From Vibrio aerogenes (GTDB lineage Bacteria; Pseudomonadota; Gammaproteobacteria; Enterobacterales; Vibrionaceae): a stretch of DNA of 64,000 nt. The position numbers and the translations under genes are program-made. The notes below the pieces were generated by a model. That model ran no database searches. It worked only from the letters and a program-made list of their open reading frames with translations, and was not told the origin of the DNA. The stretch covers positions 1 to 64,000 of the forward strand of contig NZ_AP024861.1 of the NCBI RefSeq assembly GCF_024346755.1, in the 5' to 3' direction. This document shows positions 8,933 through 18,609 of the stretch, piece after piece (the first letter of the stretch is position 1; every line of letters begins with the position of its first letter).

Positions 8933-10333
8933 ATGGTCTGTCAAACCCGGCGCCACTTTCTTAAAACTACCGCGTTATTAGGGGCTTCTGCCTCTGTTGG
9001 ATTCAGCCTGACCGGATGTCAGGAAAATGATGACAACGAATCAGCAAACCTACGGTTTGCTGTGCTTTCTGACTTGCATGTTTATGATATTTCTCTGGGA
9101 GAAGAAGGCGCTGCATTTGAATCTTATGTCGCTTCTGATCGGAAAATGCTGGTGCAGAGTACGGAAATTTTGTCAGCAATGGTTGAGAAGTTGCTTGAGG
9201 TGAATGGCCTTCAGGCGGTATTAATTCCCGGTGATTTAACAAAAGATGGGGAACTGGTGTGTCACAATAAAGCGACTTCACTGTTACAACCATTGCGGGA
9301 TGCTGGTATCGCTGTTTTTGTTGTGCCCGGAAATCATGACATTAACAATCCGGATGCGGTGTCATTTTCCGGAGAAACAACAACCCCGGTTGAAAGTGTG
9401 ACCGCAGATAAGTTCGCCAACATTTATCAGGATTTTGGCTATGATGCGGCAATTGCCCGTCACGATGCCTCCTTAAGTTATGTTGCCGAGCCGGTAGAAG
9501 GCGTATGGTTAATTGGGCTTGATTCCTGTAAATACAGTGAGGAAGATAATGCGGAGTCACCGGAAACCTCCGGACAACTGACACCGGATTTACTGGATTG
9601 GGTTAGTGACCAGCTGAGTGCTGCACAGGCGCAGAATAAAACGGTTTTCGGTATGCTGCATCATGGCGTTGTGCCTCATTTTGGCAGTCAGCCCGATTTT
9701 TTCAGTGAATATTTAATTGATGACTATGAGACGGTTGGCAAACAACTGGCAGCGGGTGGGCTCAATCTGGTCTTTACCGGTCATTTTCATGCACAGGATA
9801 TTGCCAGTGCTGATTACAACAAGGATGGTTCGCTGGTTATGTATGATGTGGAAACCGGTTCGGTTGTCACTTCTCCCTGTCCGTTCCGGTTGATTGATTT
9901 GGATACGGCGACCGGCTCGATGAATATTGTCAGCACAGATATAGACAGTATTGATTCAATGGATGACTTTGCGACCTATAAAGAGACATTTATTTATACC
10001 GGGATGGAGAATCTGTATAAAAGTATGCTGCCGGCCACCCTTGAACAGATGGGCGTGACGCTCAGTGATGATGAACTGGAAACACTTGAGATGCTTGCTG
10101 CTGCATTACATGTGGCACATTACAAAGGTGATGAGTCACCAGAGCAAACCACGCTGGCCACTTTGACACAAATGATCAACAGCGGCGATACAACCACGGC
10201 GTATATGGGATCAAAACTCTATCAGCTGGCAGTCGATGACGGGTTAGCTGACAATAGCGTCAGTTTGTCGCCGTGGTCTGAAAATACTGCATTGATTCAG
10301 CGTTGGCTGAACCATCCCCGTCAGACCGCCTGA
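8933..10333 (+). CDS. Tat-exported calcineurin-like metallophosphatase lipoprotein
   Basis: A 466-residue metallophosphoesterase. The N-terminus carries both a twin-arginine motif (RRHFLK, residues 6-11) and a lipobox ending at Cys29 (SLTGC), so it is predicted to be exported folded and lipid-anchored. Dimetal motifs appear in family order: SDLH (46-49), PGDLTKDGE, GNHD, LHHGVV and GHFHAQD. The C-terminal 130 residues are helical and unassigned. AGGGAC precedes the start. It is divergent from pstS, which suggests a role in releasing phosphate from organic phosphates under phosphate limitation; the substrate is unknown. Confidence 0.85.
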   Translation: MVCQTRRHFLKTTALLGASASVGFSLTGCQENDDNESANLRFAVLSDLHVYDISLGEEGAAFESYVASDRKMLVQSTEILSAMVEKLLEVNGLQAVLIPGDLTKDGELVCHNKATSLLQPLRDAGIAVFVVPGNHDINNPDAVSFSGETTTPVESVTADKFANIYQDFGYDAAIARHDASLSYVAEPVEGVWLIGLDSCKYSEEDNAESPETSGQLTPDLLDWVSDQLSAAQAQNKTVFGMLHHGVVPHFGSQPDFFSEYLIDDYETVGKQLAAGGLNLVFTGHFHAQDIASADYNKDGSLVMYDVETGSVVTSPCPFRLIDLDTATGSMNIVSTDIDSIDSMDDFATYKETFIYTGMENLYKSMLPATLEQMGVTLSDDELETLEMLAAALHVAHYKGDESPEQTTLATLTQMINSGDTTTAYMGSKLYQLAVDDGLADNSVSLSPWSENTALIQRWLNHPRQTA

Positions 10334-10403
10334 ATTTTGAGAGAGCCCGTGAAGAACAGCCGGAGATTATATCTGGCTGTGAATTAACTGGTGTATTGGT
10401 GGT

Positions 10404-11195
10404 TTATTTGGATGTTGATGCTTGTAAATGAACCGAAAAACCGCTGTCACCCGGCCGAATATCTTCCCGCAGGGTTAAATCCGGGATCAGGTAGTCACCA
10501 CCATTTTGTTTGCGGAATGGTATGGGTGTGGTCAGATGTAAAGAATCCAGCCGTTGAGAAAGTGCATCGCAGATAGCCTGCATGCGCTGCGTATCCGTTT
10601 TTCCTGCCCGGTAAACCACAAAAGGGGGCAGCACTTCAAAGCCGGGGTAAAACAGCATGCCGTGATGAATCGGGAAGAGCAGATCATCCATCGGGCCGTT
10701 GACGCCACGTGCACTATAGTGAGATTCCCATCCTCCCGCAGTGACGAGTAACATGGCTTTTTTACCGGACAAATTCCCTTCACCGTAGCGATCTCCCCAG
10801 TGATGATCCGAATGTTCACCGTATCCATAGGCAAATCCGTAGGCATAAACCCGCTCAAACCAGCCTTTCATGATGGCCGGCATGGAAAACCACCAGAGCG
10901 GGAACTGAAAGATCACCGTATCAGCCCAACGGAGTTTTTCCTGTTCAGTGGCTATATCCGGGCTCTGTGTGCCGTTCTCATAGGCTGCTTTAGAATCCAG
11001 AGATGGATGAAATGGCGTGCTGTTATCCCGCACCAGGTTATCTTGATCATCCAGTGTTGGCTTCCAGCTCATTTGATACAAATCAGAAATACGAACCTGA
11101 TGACCCGATGATTCGAGGTGGTTGATCATAAAAGATTTGATGGCGCCATTGAGCGATTCTGGTTGTGGGTGTGCATAAACAATCAGGATATTCAT
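10404..11195 (-). CDS. NQO1-like NAD(P)H dehydrogenase (quinone)
   Basis: A 263-residue flavodoxin-fold oxidoreductase resembling NQO1/DT-diaphorase and the KefF/MdaB group. Visible motifs: LIVYAHPQPESLNGA at residues 4-18 (FAD/FMN phosphate binding), IFQFPLWWFSMPAIMKGWFERV at about 93-114 (split here: IFQFPLWWF and MKGWFERV), and TAGGW with a tyrosine-rich stretch for flavin binding. Predicted to carry out two-electron reduction of quinones in the cytosol. It is divergent from a LysR gene with a 90-base gap, the usual layout for a LysR-controlled reductase. Confidence 0.87.
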   Translation of the reverse strand: MNILIVYAHPQPESLNGAIKSFMINHLESSGHQVRISDLYQMSWKPTLDDQDNLVRDNSTPFHPSLDSKAAYENGTQSPDIATEQEKLRWADTVIFQFPLWWFSMPAIMKGWFERVYAYGFAYGYGEHSDHHWGDRYGEGNLSGKKAMLLVTAGGWESHYSARGVNGPMDDLLFPIHHGMLFYPGFEVLPPFVVYRAGKTDTQRMQAICDALSQRLDSLHLTTPIPFRKQNGGDYLIPDLTLREDIRPGDSGFSVHLQASTSK

Positions 11196-11266
11196 TTTTA
11201 TTCTCCGGTTTATTTTGTTCGGGGATTTATCATAAAAAGATCCTTGATATACTGGAAATTAATTAC

Positions 11267-11276
11267 TGATATATCA
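11267..11276. promoter_or_regulatory. Candidate LysR operator
   Basis: TGATATATCA is a perfect 10-bp palindrome in the gap between the divergent reductase and LysR genes. A related half (TTGATATAC) lies about 23 bases to the left at 11243. LysR proteins typically bind such paired sites and autoregulate. It starts 19 bases before the LysR ATG, so binding could also block the regulator's own gene. Confidence 0.4.
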
Positions 11277-11285
11277 GGTATTAGA

Positions 11286-12182
11286 ATGATTAATTTGGCG
11301 AATCTGGATCTGAATTTATTGCGCACGCTGGATGTGCTGTTAACTGAACACCATGTCACCCGTGCAGCGGAGCGGCTCCATCTTTCACAACCTTCCGTGA
11401 GTGTTCATTTATCGAAGCTGAGAGCGCTGTTTAATGATCCGCTGCTCATTCCGGATTCCAGAGGTATGAAACCAACAGCGCTCGCTGATGAATTACGTCA
11501 GCCTTTACGTCAAGCCCTTGAGTCACTGGAAAAAGCGGTGTTAACCAGTGTGCCTTTTGAACCGGCTCTGTCACAGCAGACATGGCGGTTGTCAGCATCT
11601 GATTACAGTGAGTTCACCATAATTCAGCCGTTGATGAATGTGCTGTTTCAGGAAGCGCCACAAAGCCGCATTGCTGTGACTCAAATGATACCGGGCAGAC
11701 TGGCGCGGCAAATGGAGCGGGGGGAGATAGATCTCGCCTTTCATATCCGGGAAAACGCGCCGCAGGAGTTGCGCAGTAAGGCATTATTCAGCGAACGTTA
11801 TGTGCTGGTGGGCAGAGCGGGTCACCCCGTATTGCGTCAGCCAGTGAGTCTCGGCTCTTTTTGTCAGTTAAAGCAAGTGGTGGTTTCCCCTGATGGCGGC
11901 GGTTTTGTCGGCATGACGGATGAAGTACTGAAGGAAAAAGGTTTAGCCCGTGATGTCGTGCTTTCAGTGCCTCATTTCCACTTTGTGGTTTCTGTCCTGA
12001 AGACGTCAGATTTGGTTGCTATGCTACCGCAGCGGCTGGTTCAGGATCAAACCGGACTGGTATTGGCCGAACCACCCCTTGAATTACCCCCGTTTGAACT
12101 GGTGATGTTATGGCACGAGCGGTCTCACCGGGATCCTGCCCATCAATGGTTGAGGGCAAAGATCGCTGGTGTTTGTGGGTGA
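11286..12182 (+). CDS. LysR-family transcriptional regulator
   Basis: A 298-residue regulator from the ATG at 11286. The open frame runs upstream to 11118 but that part overlaps the divergent reductase gene and is not LysR-like. The HTH is at residues 7-50 (LNLLRTLDVLL, then VTRAAERLHLSQPSVSVHLSKLR), followed by a periplasmic-binding-like effector domain of about 200 residues. Predicted to control the divergent quinone reductase. It ends 28 bases before the mnmE stop on the opposite strand. Confidence 0.9.
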   Translation: MINLANLDLNLLRTLDVLLTEHHVTRAAERLHLSQPSVSVHLSKLRALFNDPLLIPDSRGMKPTALADELRQPLRQALESLEKAVLTSVPFEPALSQQTWRLSASDYSEFTIIQPLMNVLFQEAPQSRIAVTQMIPGRLARQMERGEIDLAFHIRENAPQELRSKALFSERYVLVGRAGHPVLRQPVSLGSFCQLKQVVVSPDGGGFVGMTDEVLKEKGLARDVVLSVPHFHFVVSVLKTSDLVAMLPQRLVQDQTGLVLAEPPLELPPFELVMLWHERSHRDPAHQWLRAKIAGVCG

Positions 12183-12210
12183 ATTGTTCCGGATGGTCGA
12201 ATGGTGATAT

Positions 12211-13584
12211 TTACTTCCCGATACAAAACGAAGAAAAAATCCGTCCCAGTAAATCATCTGAGCTGAATTCACCGGTGATCTCACTTAAATGCTGCTGTGC
12301 GATACGTAGCTCTTCTGCCAGTATTTCTCCTGCCATATAACCTTCCAGCTGCTGCTGACCCGTATCGAGATGATGTGCGGCTTTTTCCAGTGAATCTAAG
12401 TGGCGGCGACGGGCCATGAAGCTGCCTTCCTGACTGCCGGTAAAGCCCATACATTCTTTCAAATGAGTTCTGAGAGCATCGACACCTTCACCGGTTTTCG
12501 CTGACAGGCGAATCAGGGTTGGTGTGTTGACATGACAGATTCCTAAAGTCTCACCGGTTTGATCAACCTTGTTTCGAATCACGGTAATACCAATATCTGA
12601 TGGGAGACGATCGGCAAAATCCGGCCAGATTTCTTCCGGGGTTGTCGACTCTGTCGTGGTTCCGTCAACCATAAACAACACGCGGTCAGCCTGATTAATT
12701 TCATCCCATGCCCGTTCGATACCGATACGTTCCACTTCATCTGAAGCATCTCTCAATCCGGCAGTATCAATAATGTGGAGTGGCATGCCATCGATATGAA
12801 TGTGCTCTCGCAGCACATCCCGTGTTGTCCCTGCAATATCAGTAACAATCGCGGATTCTTTCCCGGAGAGTGCGTTTAACAAACTGGATTTTCCTGCATT
12901 GGGTCGTCCGGCAATCACGACTTTCATTCCTTCGCGCATGATCGCACCTTGATTGGCTTCCCGGCGCACGGCATCCAGATTATCAATGATTCCCTGTAAA
13001 TCGCCGGCAACTTTGCCATCTGCGAGGAAATCAATCTCTTCTTCGGGAAAATCAATTGCAGCTTCGACGTAGATTCTTAAATGGGTCAATGATTCAACCA
13101 GCGTGTTGATCCGGTTTGAGAAGCTACCCTGAAGTGATTTCAGTGCGGATTTTGCCGCTTGTTCTGAGCTGGCATCAATCAGGTCTGCGATCGCTTCAGC
13201 CTGGGTCAGATCCATTTTATCGTTGAGGAATGCCCGTTCAGAGAATTCACCGGGTCTGGCTGCCCGGACGCCTGGTATGGACAGAATGCACCGAATCAGC
13301 ATATCCATCACAACCGGACCGCCATGGCCCTGTAATTCAAGGACATCTTCGCCGGTAAATGAGTGAGGATTAGGAAAAAACAGCGCGATGCCCTGATCAA
13401 GCTGTGTGCCATCACTGTCTTTAAAAGGCAGGTATTCAGCATAGCGGGGACGAAGTGTTTTTCCGGTAATATATTGTGCGACTTCGGCTGATTTGGGTCC
13501 GGAAACCCGGATAATACCGACGCCACCTCTTCCGGTGGGTGTTGCCTGTGCAACAATCGTGTCTGCTGTCATCATCTGGTTCAT
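12211..13584 (-). CDS. mnmE: tRNA modification GTPase MnmE (TrmE)
   Basis: A GTPase that with MnmG makes the 5-carboxymethylaminomethyl group on U34 of tRNAs. The N-terminal formyl-folate-binding domain begins at [16 protein letters not shown]. The G domain at about 220-380 carries [24 protein letters not shown] and NKVD. The C-terminal CIGK holds the essential cysteine. The start is uncertain: ATGs at 13584, 13575 and 13572 are in frame and none has a clear Shine-Dalgarno; the one at 13572 (MTADTIVAQ) best matches known proteins. A perfect minus-strand TATAAT lies at 13603-13608. Confidence 0.95.
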   Translation of the reverse strand: MNQMMTADTIVAQATPTGRGGVGIIRVSGPKSAEVAQYITGKTLRPRYAEYLPFKDSDGTQLDQGIALFFPNPHSFTGEDVLELQGHGGPVVMDMLIRCILSIPGVRAARPGEFSERAFLNDKMDLTQAEAIADLIDASSEQAAKSALKSLQGSFSNRINTLVESLTHLRIYVEAAIDFPEEEIDFLADGKVAGDLQGIIDNLDAVRREANQGAIMREGMKVVIAGRPNAGKSSLLNALSGKESAIVTDIAGTTRDVLREHIHIDGMPLHIIDTAGLRDASDEVERIGIERAWDEINQADRVLFMVDGTTTESTTPEEIWPDFADRLPSDIGITVIRNKVDQTGETLGICHVNTPTLIRLSAKTGEGVDALRTHLKECMGFTGSQEGSFMARRRHLDSLEKAAHHLDTGQQQLEGYMAGEILAEELRIAQQHLSEITGEFSSDDLLGRIFSSFCIGK

Positions 13585-13634
13585 CAAAGTGGAGGTTTGC
13601 GTATTATAGACGCATTTTCATTATATTCAGTTGT

Positions 13635-13660
13635 AAAAAAGGCGACCTTCCGGCCGCCTT
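13635..13660 (-). terminator. Intrinsic terminator of the rpmH-yidC unit
   Basis: On the minus strand, GGCGGCC-ggaa-GGTCGCC forms a 7-bp stem with one G-U pair and is followed by TTTTTT. It sits 20 bases beyond the yidC stop and separates that unit from mnmE. Confidence 0.88.
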
Positions 13661-13678
13661 TTCCTGATTGATTCCGGA

Positions 13679-15313
13679 TTACGATTTCGAATGTAAGCCT
13701 TTCTTCTCAAGCGACTTATAAATCAAAGTCTGCTGAATCAGAGTAACGATGTTCGATACGAAATAGTAAAGAACCAACCCTGATGGGAAGAAGAAGAAGA
13801 ATGCACTGAAGATAACCGGCATAAACATCATGACTTTTTGCTGCATTGGGTCAGTGACGGTTGTCGGGCTCATCTTCTGGATCAGGAACATACTCGCGCC
13901 CATCAAGATCGGCAGAATAAAGTATGGGTCCTGTGCGGATAAGTCATGAATCCAGGCAAAGAACGGTTGATGACGCAGCTCAACAGATTCCATCAGAGAC
14001 CAGTACAGTGCGATGAATATCGGCATCTGGAATACGATGGGCAGACAGCCACCCAGTGGGTTGACTTTCTCTTTCTTGTACAGCTCCATCATTTCCTGAC
14101 TCATGCGCTGGCGGTCATCACCGATACGTTCACGCATTGCCTGAAGTTTTGGCTGCAGCATCCGCATTTTCGCCATTGAAGTGTACTGAGCTTTTGTCAG
14201 TGGATACATTGCACCACGGACAATAAATGTCAGACAGATAATCGCCAGACCCCAGTTTGAAACAACGTGGCTCTGAATGAACGAAAGCAACATATGAAGT
14301 GGCTTCGCAAGGAACCATAACCAACCATAATCAACCACCAAATCCAGGTTTGGTGCAACAGCTTCCATTTGGTCCTGTAATTTAGGTCCAACCCAAAGTG
14401 TTGCTTTAAATGTTGTGCTTTCACCGTTGGCAATGGTTCGGGTTGGTTCTTTAATACCAATATCACCGACGTTACGGCTGCTGATGACCCGTGAGAATAG
14501 TTTGGTGCCCGGCGCATCGCGTGGAATCCAGGCCGTTGCAAAGTAGTGCTGAATCATTGCAGCCCAACCCTGACCATCTTCCAGCGTTTGATTCAGGTTA
14601 TGTTCTTCCATATCGTCAAAGCTGAACTTTTTATAGCGGGTTTCCTGAGTCGAGTACGCGCCGCCACGGTAAGTCGGCATCGCCAGACTACCACCAGAAT
14701 CCAGCAGGTTTTGGCGCAGGTGAGCATACATTGCAACAGCTGCATTCTGACCTGAGTTGTTGTCGACATTAAAATCAACATCAACAGCATAGCTGCCACG
14801 CTTCAGGATAAATGTTTTGGAATAGGTGATTCCGTTTTCCTGATAAGTCAGCGGAATACGCAGTTCATCCTGTCCTTCAGCAAGCTGATAAGTCTCTTGT
14901 GAAGTTTGATAGGTTGCACGGCCGGAACTTTTATCAATCCCTTGCGGACCAATCAGCCCACTTTGAGCGATGAACTGATGATCGTTGGTATCTTTCAGTA
15001 ACTGGAACGGTGTATCGGAGTCCAGTGTCTGAGCATAATTGTTCAGTTTGGCTGAAACAACATCGCCCCCGACCGTACTAATGGACAGAGTCAATACATC
15101 CGTTTTCGCGATAACGGTTTTTCCTGTGGCGTTCTGATCGGCGAGCGGTTCAAACTCATCAGAAACAGATGACGGAGCAGCAGGAATAGCACTACTTGAT
15201 TGTGTCTGCTCAACCGCTTGTGGTGCCGGGTTCTTTGCTGCCTGCCAGTTTTGGTAAAGCAGGAAAGAAACCAAAGCAAAAGCGATTAACAAGATATTAC
15301 GTTGAGAATCCAT
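13679..15313 (-). CDS. yidC: Membrane protein insertase YidC
   Basis: A 544-residue insertase of the inner membrane, working alone or with SecYEG. The N-terminal anchor helix is at about 4-21 ([18 protein letters not shown]), followed by the large periplasmic beta-sandwich domain to about residue 340. The conserved five-helix core follows, with the gate arginine segment [15 protein letters not shown] and the [12 protein letters not shown] helix. Length and layout fit gammaproteobacterial YidC. It follows yidD by 2 bases, in the standard rpmH-rnpA-yidD-yidC order. Confidence 0.96.
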   Translation of the reverse strand: MDSQRNILLIAFALVSFLLYQNWQAAKNPAPQAVEQTQSSSAIPAAPSSVSDEFEPLADQNATGKTVIAKTDVLTLSISTVGGDVVSAKLNNYAQTLDSDTPFQLLKDTNDHQFIAQSGLIGPQGIDKSSGRATYQTSQETYQLAEGQDELRIPLTYQENGITYSKTFILKRGSYAVDVDFNVDNNSGQNAAVAMYAHLRQNLLDSGGSLAMPTYRGGAYSTQETRYKKFSFDDMEEHNLNQTLEDGQGWAAMIQHYFATAWIPRDAPGTKLFSRVISSRNVGDIGIKEPTRTIANGESTTFKATLWVGPKLQDQMEAVAPNLDLVVDYGWLWFLAKPLHMLLSFIQSHVVSNWGLAIICLTFIVRGAMYPLTKAQYTSMAKMRMLQPKLQAMRERIGDDRQRMSQEMMELYKKEKVNPLGGCLPIVFQMPIFIALYWSLMESVELRHQPFFAWIHDLSAQDPYFILPILMGASMFLIQKMSPTTVTDPMQQKVMMFMPVIFSAFFFFFPSGLVLYYFVSNIVTLIQQTLIYKSLEKKGLHSKS

Positions 15314-15315
15314 TG

Positions 15316-15573
15316 TTATTTATCTCTGTCTTGTTTTCGGTTGGGTGGTACGGGATCAAAACCACCCTCGTTTAAAGGGTGGCATTTTAATAGACGTTTG
15401 CCTGTTAACCAACATCCTTTTACAAAACCGTGAGCTTTCAATGCTTCTATCGCATACTGAGAGCAGGTTGGTGTAAAACGGCAACGTGGACCTAACAGCG
15501 GGCTAATGAACCATCTGTAAAGATAAACGAGTCCGATGATTATCCACGAGAGGGGCGAGACAGGCGCAGCCAT
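15316..15573 (-). CDS. yidD: Membrane protein insertion efficiency factor YidD
   Basis: An 85-residue membrane-associated protein with the family core [16 protein letters not shown] at residues 29-44 and [16 protein letters not shown] at about 62-77, including the conserved cysteines. It assists YidC-dependent insertion. The start at 15573 lies inside the end of rnpA (34-base overlap), the arrangement also seen in E. coli. Confidence 0.94.
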   Translation of the reverse strand: MAAPVSPLSWIIIGLVYLYRWFISPLLGPRCRFTPTCSQYAIEALKAHGFVKGCWLTGKRLLKCHPLNEGGFDPVPPNRKQDRDK

Positions 15574-15896
15574 AATTTATCAAACAATTTCATTATTTCT
15601 TCATTGCTGAGTTCCTGAGCGCTTTTTTTCGCGATGACAACAAAATCTTTATGAGGCAGCTCATGTTGTTTCAGACGAAAGCTCTCACGCGAAAGACGTT
15701 TAAAACGATTTCGTGCGACGGCAGTTTTAATTTGCTTTTTAGGAACGGCAAGACCCAGTCTGGGATGAGAAAGGGAATTATTTCTGGCAATGATAGTGAA
15801 ATGAGGCGAGCGAGCACTTTGTGCTTGCTGGAATACGTGTTGATAATGTTCGGGAGTTAACAATCGTAACTCCCGACGAAAAGCGTACTTTTTCAA
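15540..15896 (-). CDS. rnpA: Ribonuclease P protein component RnpA
   Basis: A 118-residue protein subunit of RNase P, which matures tRNA 5' ends. The RNA-binding RNR motif is [14 protein letters not shown] near residues 59-72, and the N-terminal [15 protein letters not shown] matches Vibrio homologs. The frame is open into rpmH, but homology begins only at LKKYAF, so I place the start at the TTG at 15896, 13 bases after the rpmH stop. No good Shine-Dalgarno is visible, so expression may depend on coupling to rpmH. Confidence 0.9.
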   Translation of the reverse strand: MKKYAFRRELRLLTPEHYQHVFQQAQSARSPHFTIIARNNSLSHPRLGLAVPKKQIKTAVARNRFKRLSRESFRLKQHELPHKDFVVIAKKSAQELSNEEIMKLFDKLWLRLSRPSRG

Positions 15897-15909
15897 AATT
15901 AATCTGAGA

Positions 15910-16044
15910 TTATTTTGACAGGCGAGCACGGCCTTTCGCACGACGTGCGTTAATAACTTTACGACCGTTCTTTGTTGCCATACGAGCACGGAAACCGTGA
16001 GTACGTTTGCGCTTCAGAACTGTAGGTTGAAAAGTGCGTTTCAT
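15910..16044 (-). CDS. rpmH: 50S ribosomal protein L34
   Basis: A 44-residue, very basic protein read directly from the minus strand. It begins [18 protein letters not shown] and ends [11 protein letters not shown], which is the L34 sequence. It is first in the rpmH-rnpA-yidD-yidC unit and is preceded by a leader of about 210 bases with a consensus promoter. Confidence 0.96.
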
Positions 16045-16263
16045 TGTATTTACCTTACTGATCAGTAGTTTCTAGGTTTTCGTTAAACCCGGCGTGGGTT
16101 TTACAATCCCTCTTAATATAAGAGGAACATTTCCGACGCCTCTCAACAAAGAGGCGGAATTGTAATCACTGGCAACTGAGGTGTCAATGATTAGAAAACG
16201 AGTCATATACTCTTTTATACGTTTACAGGCGAATTTTTTACGTCCTGCAAACGTAATTGGCCG

Positions 16264-16291
16264 ATTATACGTGGCAGCCATAAAATCTCAA
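16264..16291 (-). promoter_or_regulatory. rpmH promoter
   Basis: On the minus strand a -35 TTGAGA (16291-16286), a 16-base spacer and a perfect -10 TATAAT (16269-16264). Transcription from about 16257 would give a leader of roughly 210 bases before rpmH. That leader contains a GCCTCT/AGAGGC hairpin (about 16138-16155). A strong promoter is expected for a ribosomal protein gene at the origin. Confidence 0.7.
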
Positions 16292-16297
16292 GGATCC

Positions 16298-17035
16298 TTA
16301 TTCGATCCCAACCTGATTTAAGAATTTACGCAGCCGGATATCTTGTGGATGGTTGAATATATCCTGTGGAGATCCTTGTTCAACGATGTGGCCGTCGGCC
16401 ATAAAGATCACCCGATCAGCCACTTCTTTGGCAAACTGCATTTCATGGGTAACAACCAGCATCGTTTGATGATCTTTTGCCAGTTTTTTCATGAGTGACA
16501 ATACCTCGCCAACCCACTCCGGATCTAAGGCGGAGGTCGGTTCGTCAAACAGAAGCAGCTCGGGTGACATCGCCATCGCACGGCCAATTCCTACCCGCTG
16601 TTGCTGGCCTCCGGATAAGGAAGCCGGGTATTGTTCACACTTATCCCCAAGCCCGATGTCATTGAGAATTTCCTGCGCTTTGGCAAAAGCCTGATCTTTT
16701 TTCCATTTCCGGACAGTGATCAACCCCTCTGCAATATTTTCTTGTGCTGTCAGATGGGCAAATAAAGCATAGTTCTGGAAAACAAACCCGGTTTTACGGC
16801 GTAGCTGTAATATTTCTGCCGGCGTTGCCCGGCGGCTGTCGACGCTGATGTCATCAATGGTAATTGTGCCCTGATCGGCTTGTTCAAGAAAATTAATACA
16901 GCGCAATAGCGTTGATTTACCGGTTCCGCTGGAACCAATAATGACAATGATTTCACCTTGATTGATCTCCAGATCAATGCCTTTCAGTATCTCACTATGG
17001 CCGAATTGTTTATGAATGTTTGCCAGTTTGATCAT
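16298..17035 (-). CDS. Polar amino-acid ABC transporter ATP-binding protein
   Basis: A 245-residue GlnQ/HisP-type ATPase. Walker A is GSSGTGKS at about 33-40, the Q-loop follows ([13 protein letters not shown]), then signature [14 protein letters not shown] and Walker [15 protein letters not shown] with the H-loop THEM. It forms the importer with the permease and binding protein encoded upstream. Its start overlaps the permease stop by 4 bases (ATGA). The ligand is most likely a polar amino acid such as cystine, judged by the binding protein. Confidence 0.92.
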   Translation of the reverse strand: MIKLANIHKQFGHSEILKGIDLEINQGEIIVIIGSSGTGKSTLLRCINFLEQADQGTITIDDISVDSRRATPAEILQLRRKTGFVFQNYALFAHLTAQENIAEGLITVRKWKKDQAFAKAQEILNDIGLGDKCEQYPASLSGGQQQRVGIGRAMAMSPELLLFDEPTSALDPEWVGEVLSLMKKLAKDHQTMLVVTHEMQFAKEVADRVIFMADGHIVEQGSPQDIFNHPQDIRLRKFLNQVGIE

Positions 17036-17703
17036 CGTGCATATGCCTTATTCAGTTTAATCTCAGCCCAGCTTTGAAAACGGGTTAATATGATGGTGAC
17101 CACCCAGTAAATCAACGACACAGCCAGAAACGATTCAAAGAACTTGTATGAAGTGGACGCTTCGTTTTGTGCAGCGCCCATCATTTCCACAACGCCGAAT
17201 GTAAAGGCCAGTGAGGTTGATTTGATCATATCGATGAAATAGTTCATTAATGAAGGCAGTGCAATCCGGGATGCCTGAGGCAGAATAATCCGGCGCATGG
17301 CTTGCTGGTGCGTCATTCCGATGGACAAACTGGCTTCCATCTGGCTTCTGTCAATGCCCAGGATGGCGGCCCTGATTGTTTCTGCCATATAAGCTGCGAA
17401 ATGGAGTGTTAGTGCTATCACGGCAGCACTAAAAGCATCTAATCCGACCATCCACGGGAAAATTTGCGGAAGTCCGTAGTAGAACAGGAACATCTGAACC
17501 AGTAACGGGGTTCCTCTGAAATAGCTGATATAAAGCTGGCAGATCTGGTCAAGCACGATAATTTTAAAAATCCGGATATTCGCGACAATGACAGAGAGAA
17601 TGAGCGCCAGAATCATCCCCATGACGGCCAGTTCAATCGTTGTACCGAGGTTCTTTAGCAGATACGGTATCAGGTCGAACATATACTGAAAATCAAATTG
17701 CAT
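17032..17703 (-). CDS. Polar amino-acid ABC transporter permease
   Basis: A 223-residue HisMQ-type permease with about five membrane helices. Conserved features are [13 protein letters not shown] [15 protein letters not shown] at about 15-29, [18 protein letters not shown] at about 85-102, and the EAA loop [22 protein letters not shown] at about 142-163. One permease gene only, so it probably works as a homodimer. A partial terminator separates it from the highly expressed binding-protein gene upstream. Confidence 0.9.
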   Translation of the reverse strand: MQFDFQYMFDLIPYLLKNLGTTIELAVMGMILALILSVIVANIRIFKIIVLDQICQLYISYFRGTPLLVQMFLFYYGLPQIFPWMVGLDAFSAAVIALTLHFAAYMAETIRAAILGIDRSQMEASLSIGMTHQQAMRRIILPQASRIALPSLMNYFIDMIKSTSLAFTFGVVEMMGAAQNEASTSYKFFESFLAVSLIYWVVTIILTRFQSWAEIKLNKAYAR

Positions 17704-17772
17704 TATTATATCTTCACTGTTGTTTCCGGAAACGATTGACCGAATTAAAAGTCTCCGGGCTAAAAGTCACCG

Positions 17773-17827
17773 AAATAAAAATAAACCCACTGTGACAAAG
17801 CCATGGGCTCATAAATTCAGTGGGTTT
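17773..17827 (-). terminator. Attenuating terminator between binding protein and permease genes
   Basis: On the minus strand AAACCCACTG (17827-17818) pairs perfectly with CAGTGGGTTT (17792-17783), followed by ATTTTTATTT. The 25-base loop contains a smaller AGCC/GGCT stem. Such mid-operon terminators commonly leave more binding protein than membrane subunits; full termination is unlikely because the permease has no other obvious promoter. Confidence 0.75.
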
Positions 17828-17859
17828 CTGTTTTCGTTACCGGACTTAAATTTGGCGGA

Positions 17860-18609
17860 TTAGCGTTGGGTTATATCTGAGCCAAACCACTTCTCTGAAA
17901 TTTTCTTCAGTGTACCATCTGCCCGTATGGCTTTCAGCGCCTGATTGACTTCATCCCGAAGTTTTTCACCTTTGGGATTTTTCAGAAAAGGCCACGCATT
18001 TTCAATGGTTTCAAAAGGCTGGCCGGCAAGTTGTAGCGGTAGTCCGGATTTACGAATCACTTCCAGGATGGATAAACGATCCATCACGAAAGCATCAACA
18101 CGGCCCAAAGCGACATCCTGCTCAAAACTTGAATCGTATGTCCGGATGTCTATCTGGCCATCCTTATCATGAGCTCTCAATAACTGCTCAAAATTAGATC
18201 CCAGATTGACTGCGACAGATTTGCCTTTCAGGTCAGCAAGGCCATGAATCGTGTCATTTCCTTTTTTTACAGCCAGCTGAGCACCGTCAATCACATAAGG
18301 ATCAGAAAAGAGGTATTTTTCTTTACGTTTCTCTGTGACTGTAATCTGGTTAGAAATTGTATCGATTCTTCCTGTTTCCAGCTGACCGAATAAGCCGGAA
18401 AAATTAGCGGTGACAAATTTAACATCGTAATCATTCCGTTGACCAATCGCTTTCCATACATCCACTTCAAATCCCTGAAGCTTGCCTTGTTTTACAAAAG
18501 TGAAAGGGAAGTAACGTCCGGACATACCGATCTTTACTTCAGTTGATGCCTGTGCTGTCAATGTTGTGAATGAGATTGCAGCGAGTGCGATGGTTAACCA
18601 TTTTTTCAT
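17860..18609 (-). CDS. Periplasmic polar amino-acid (cystine-like) binding protein
   Basis: A 249-residue secreted protein. A signal peptide covers about residues 1-21 (MKKWLTIALAAISFTTLTAQA). The type-3 binding-protein core shows GRYFPFTFVKQGKLQGFEVDV near residues 31-50, the hinge GRIDTISNQITVTEKR, and FSDPYVIDGAQLAV. These segments resemble cystine-binding FliY/TcyK more than glutamine- or histidine-binding proteins, so cystine is my best guess, not a demonstrated ligand. First gene of the three-gene unit. Confidence 0.85.
   Translation of the reverse strand: MKKWLTIALAAISFTTLTAQASTEVKIGMSGRYFPFTFVKQGKLQGFEVDVWKAIGQRNDYDVKFVTANFSGLFGQLETGRIDTISNQITVTEKRKEKYLFSDPYVIDGAQLAVKKGNDTIHGLADLKGKSVAVNLGSNFEQLLRAHDKDGQIDIRTYDSSFEQDVALGRVDAFVMDRLSILEVIRKSGLPLQLAGQPFETIENAWPFLKNPKGEKLRDEVNQALKAIRADGTLKKISEKWFGSDITQR

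Noticed and set aside
10356..10381. ACAGCC/GGCTGT hairpin after the metallophosphatase gene as terminator
   Set aside because: The stem has a bulge and no U-tract; not enough for a terminator call.
11118..11285. Extended N-terminus for the LysR regulator
   Set aside because: The added residues have no LysR similarity and overlap the divergent reductase gene; the HTH starts right after the ATG at 11286.
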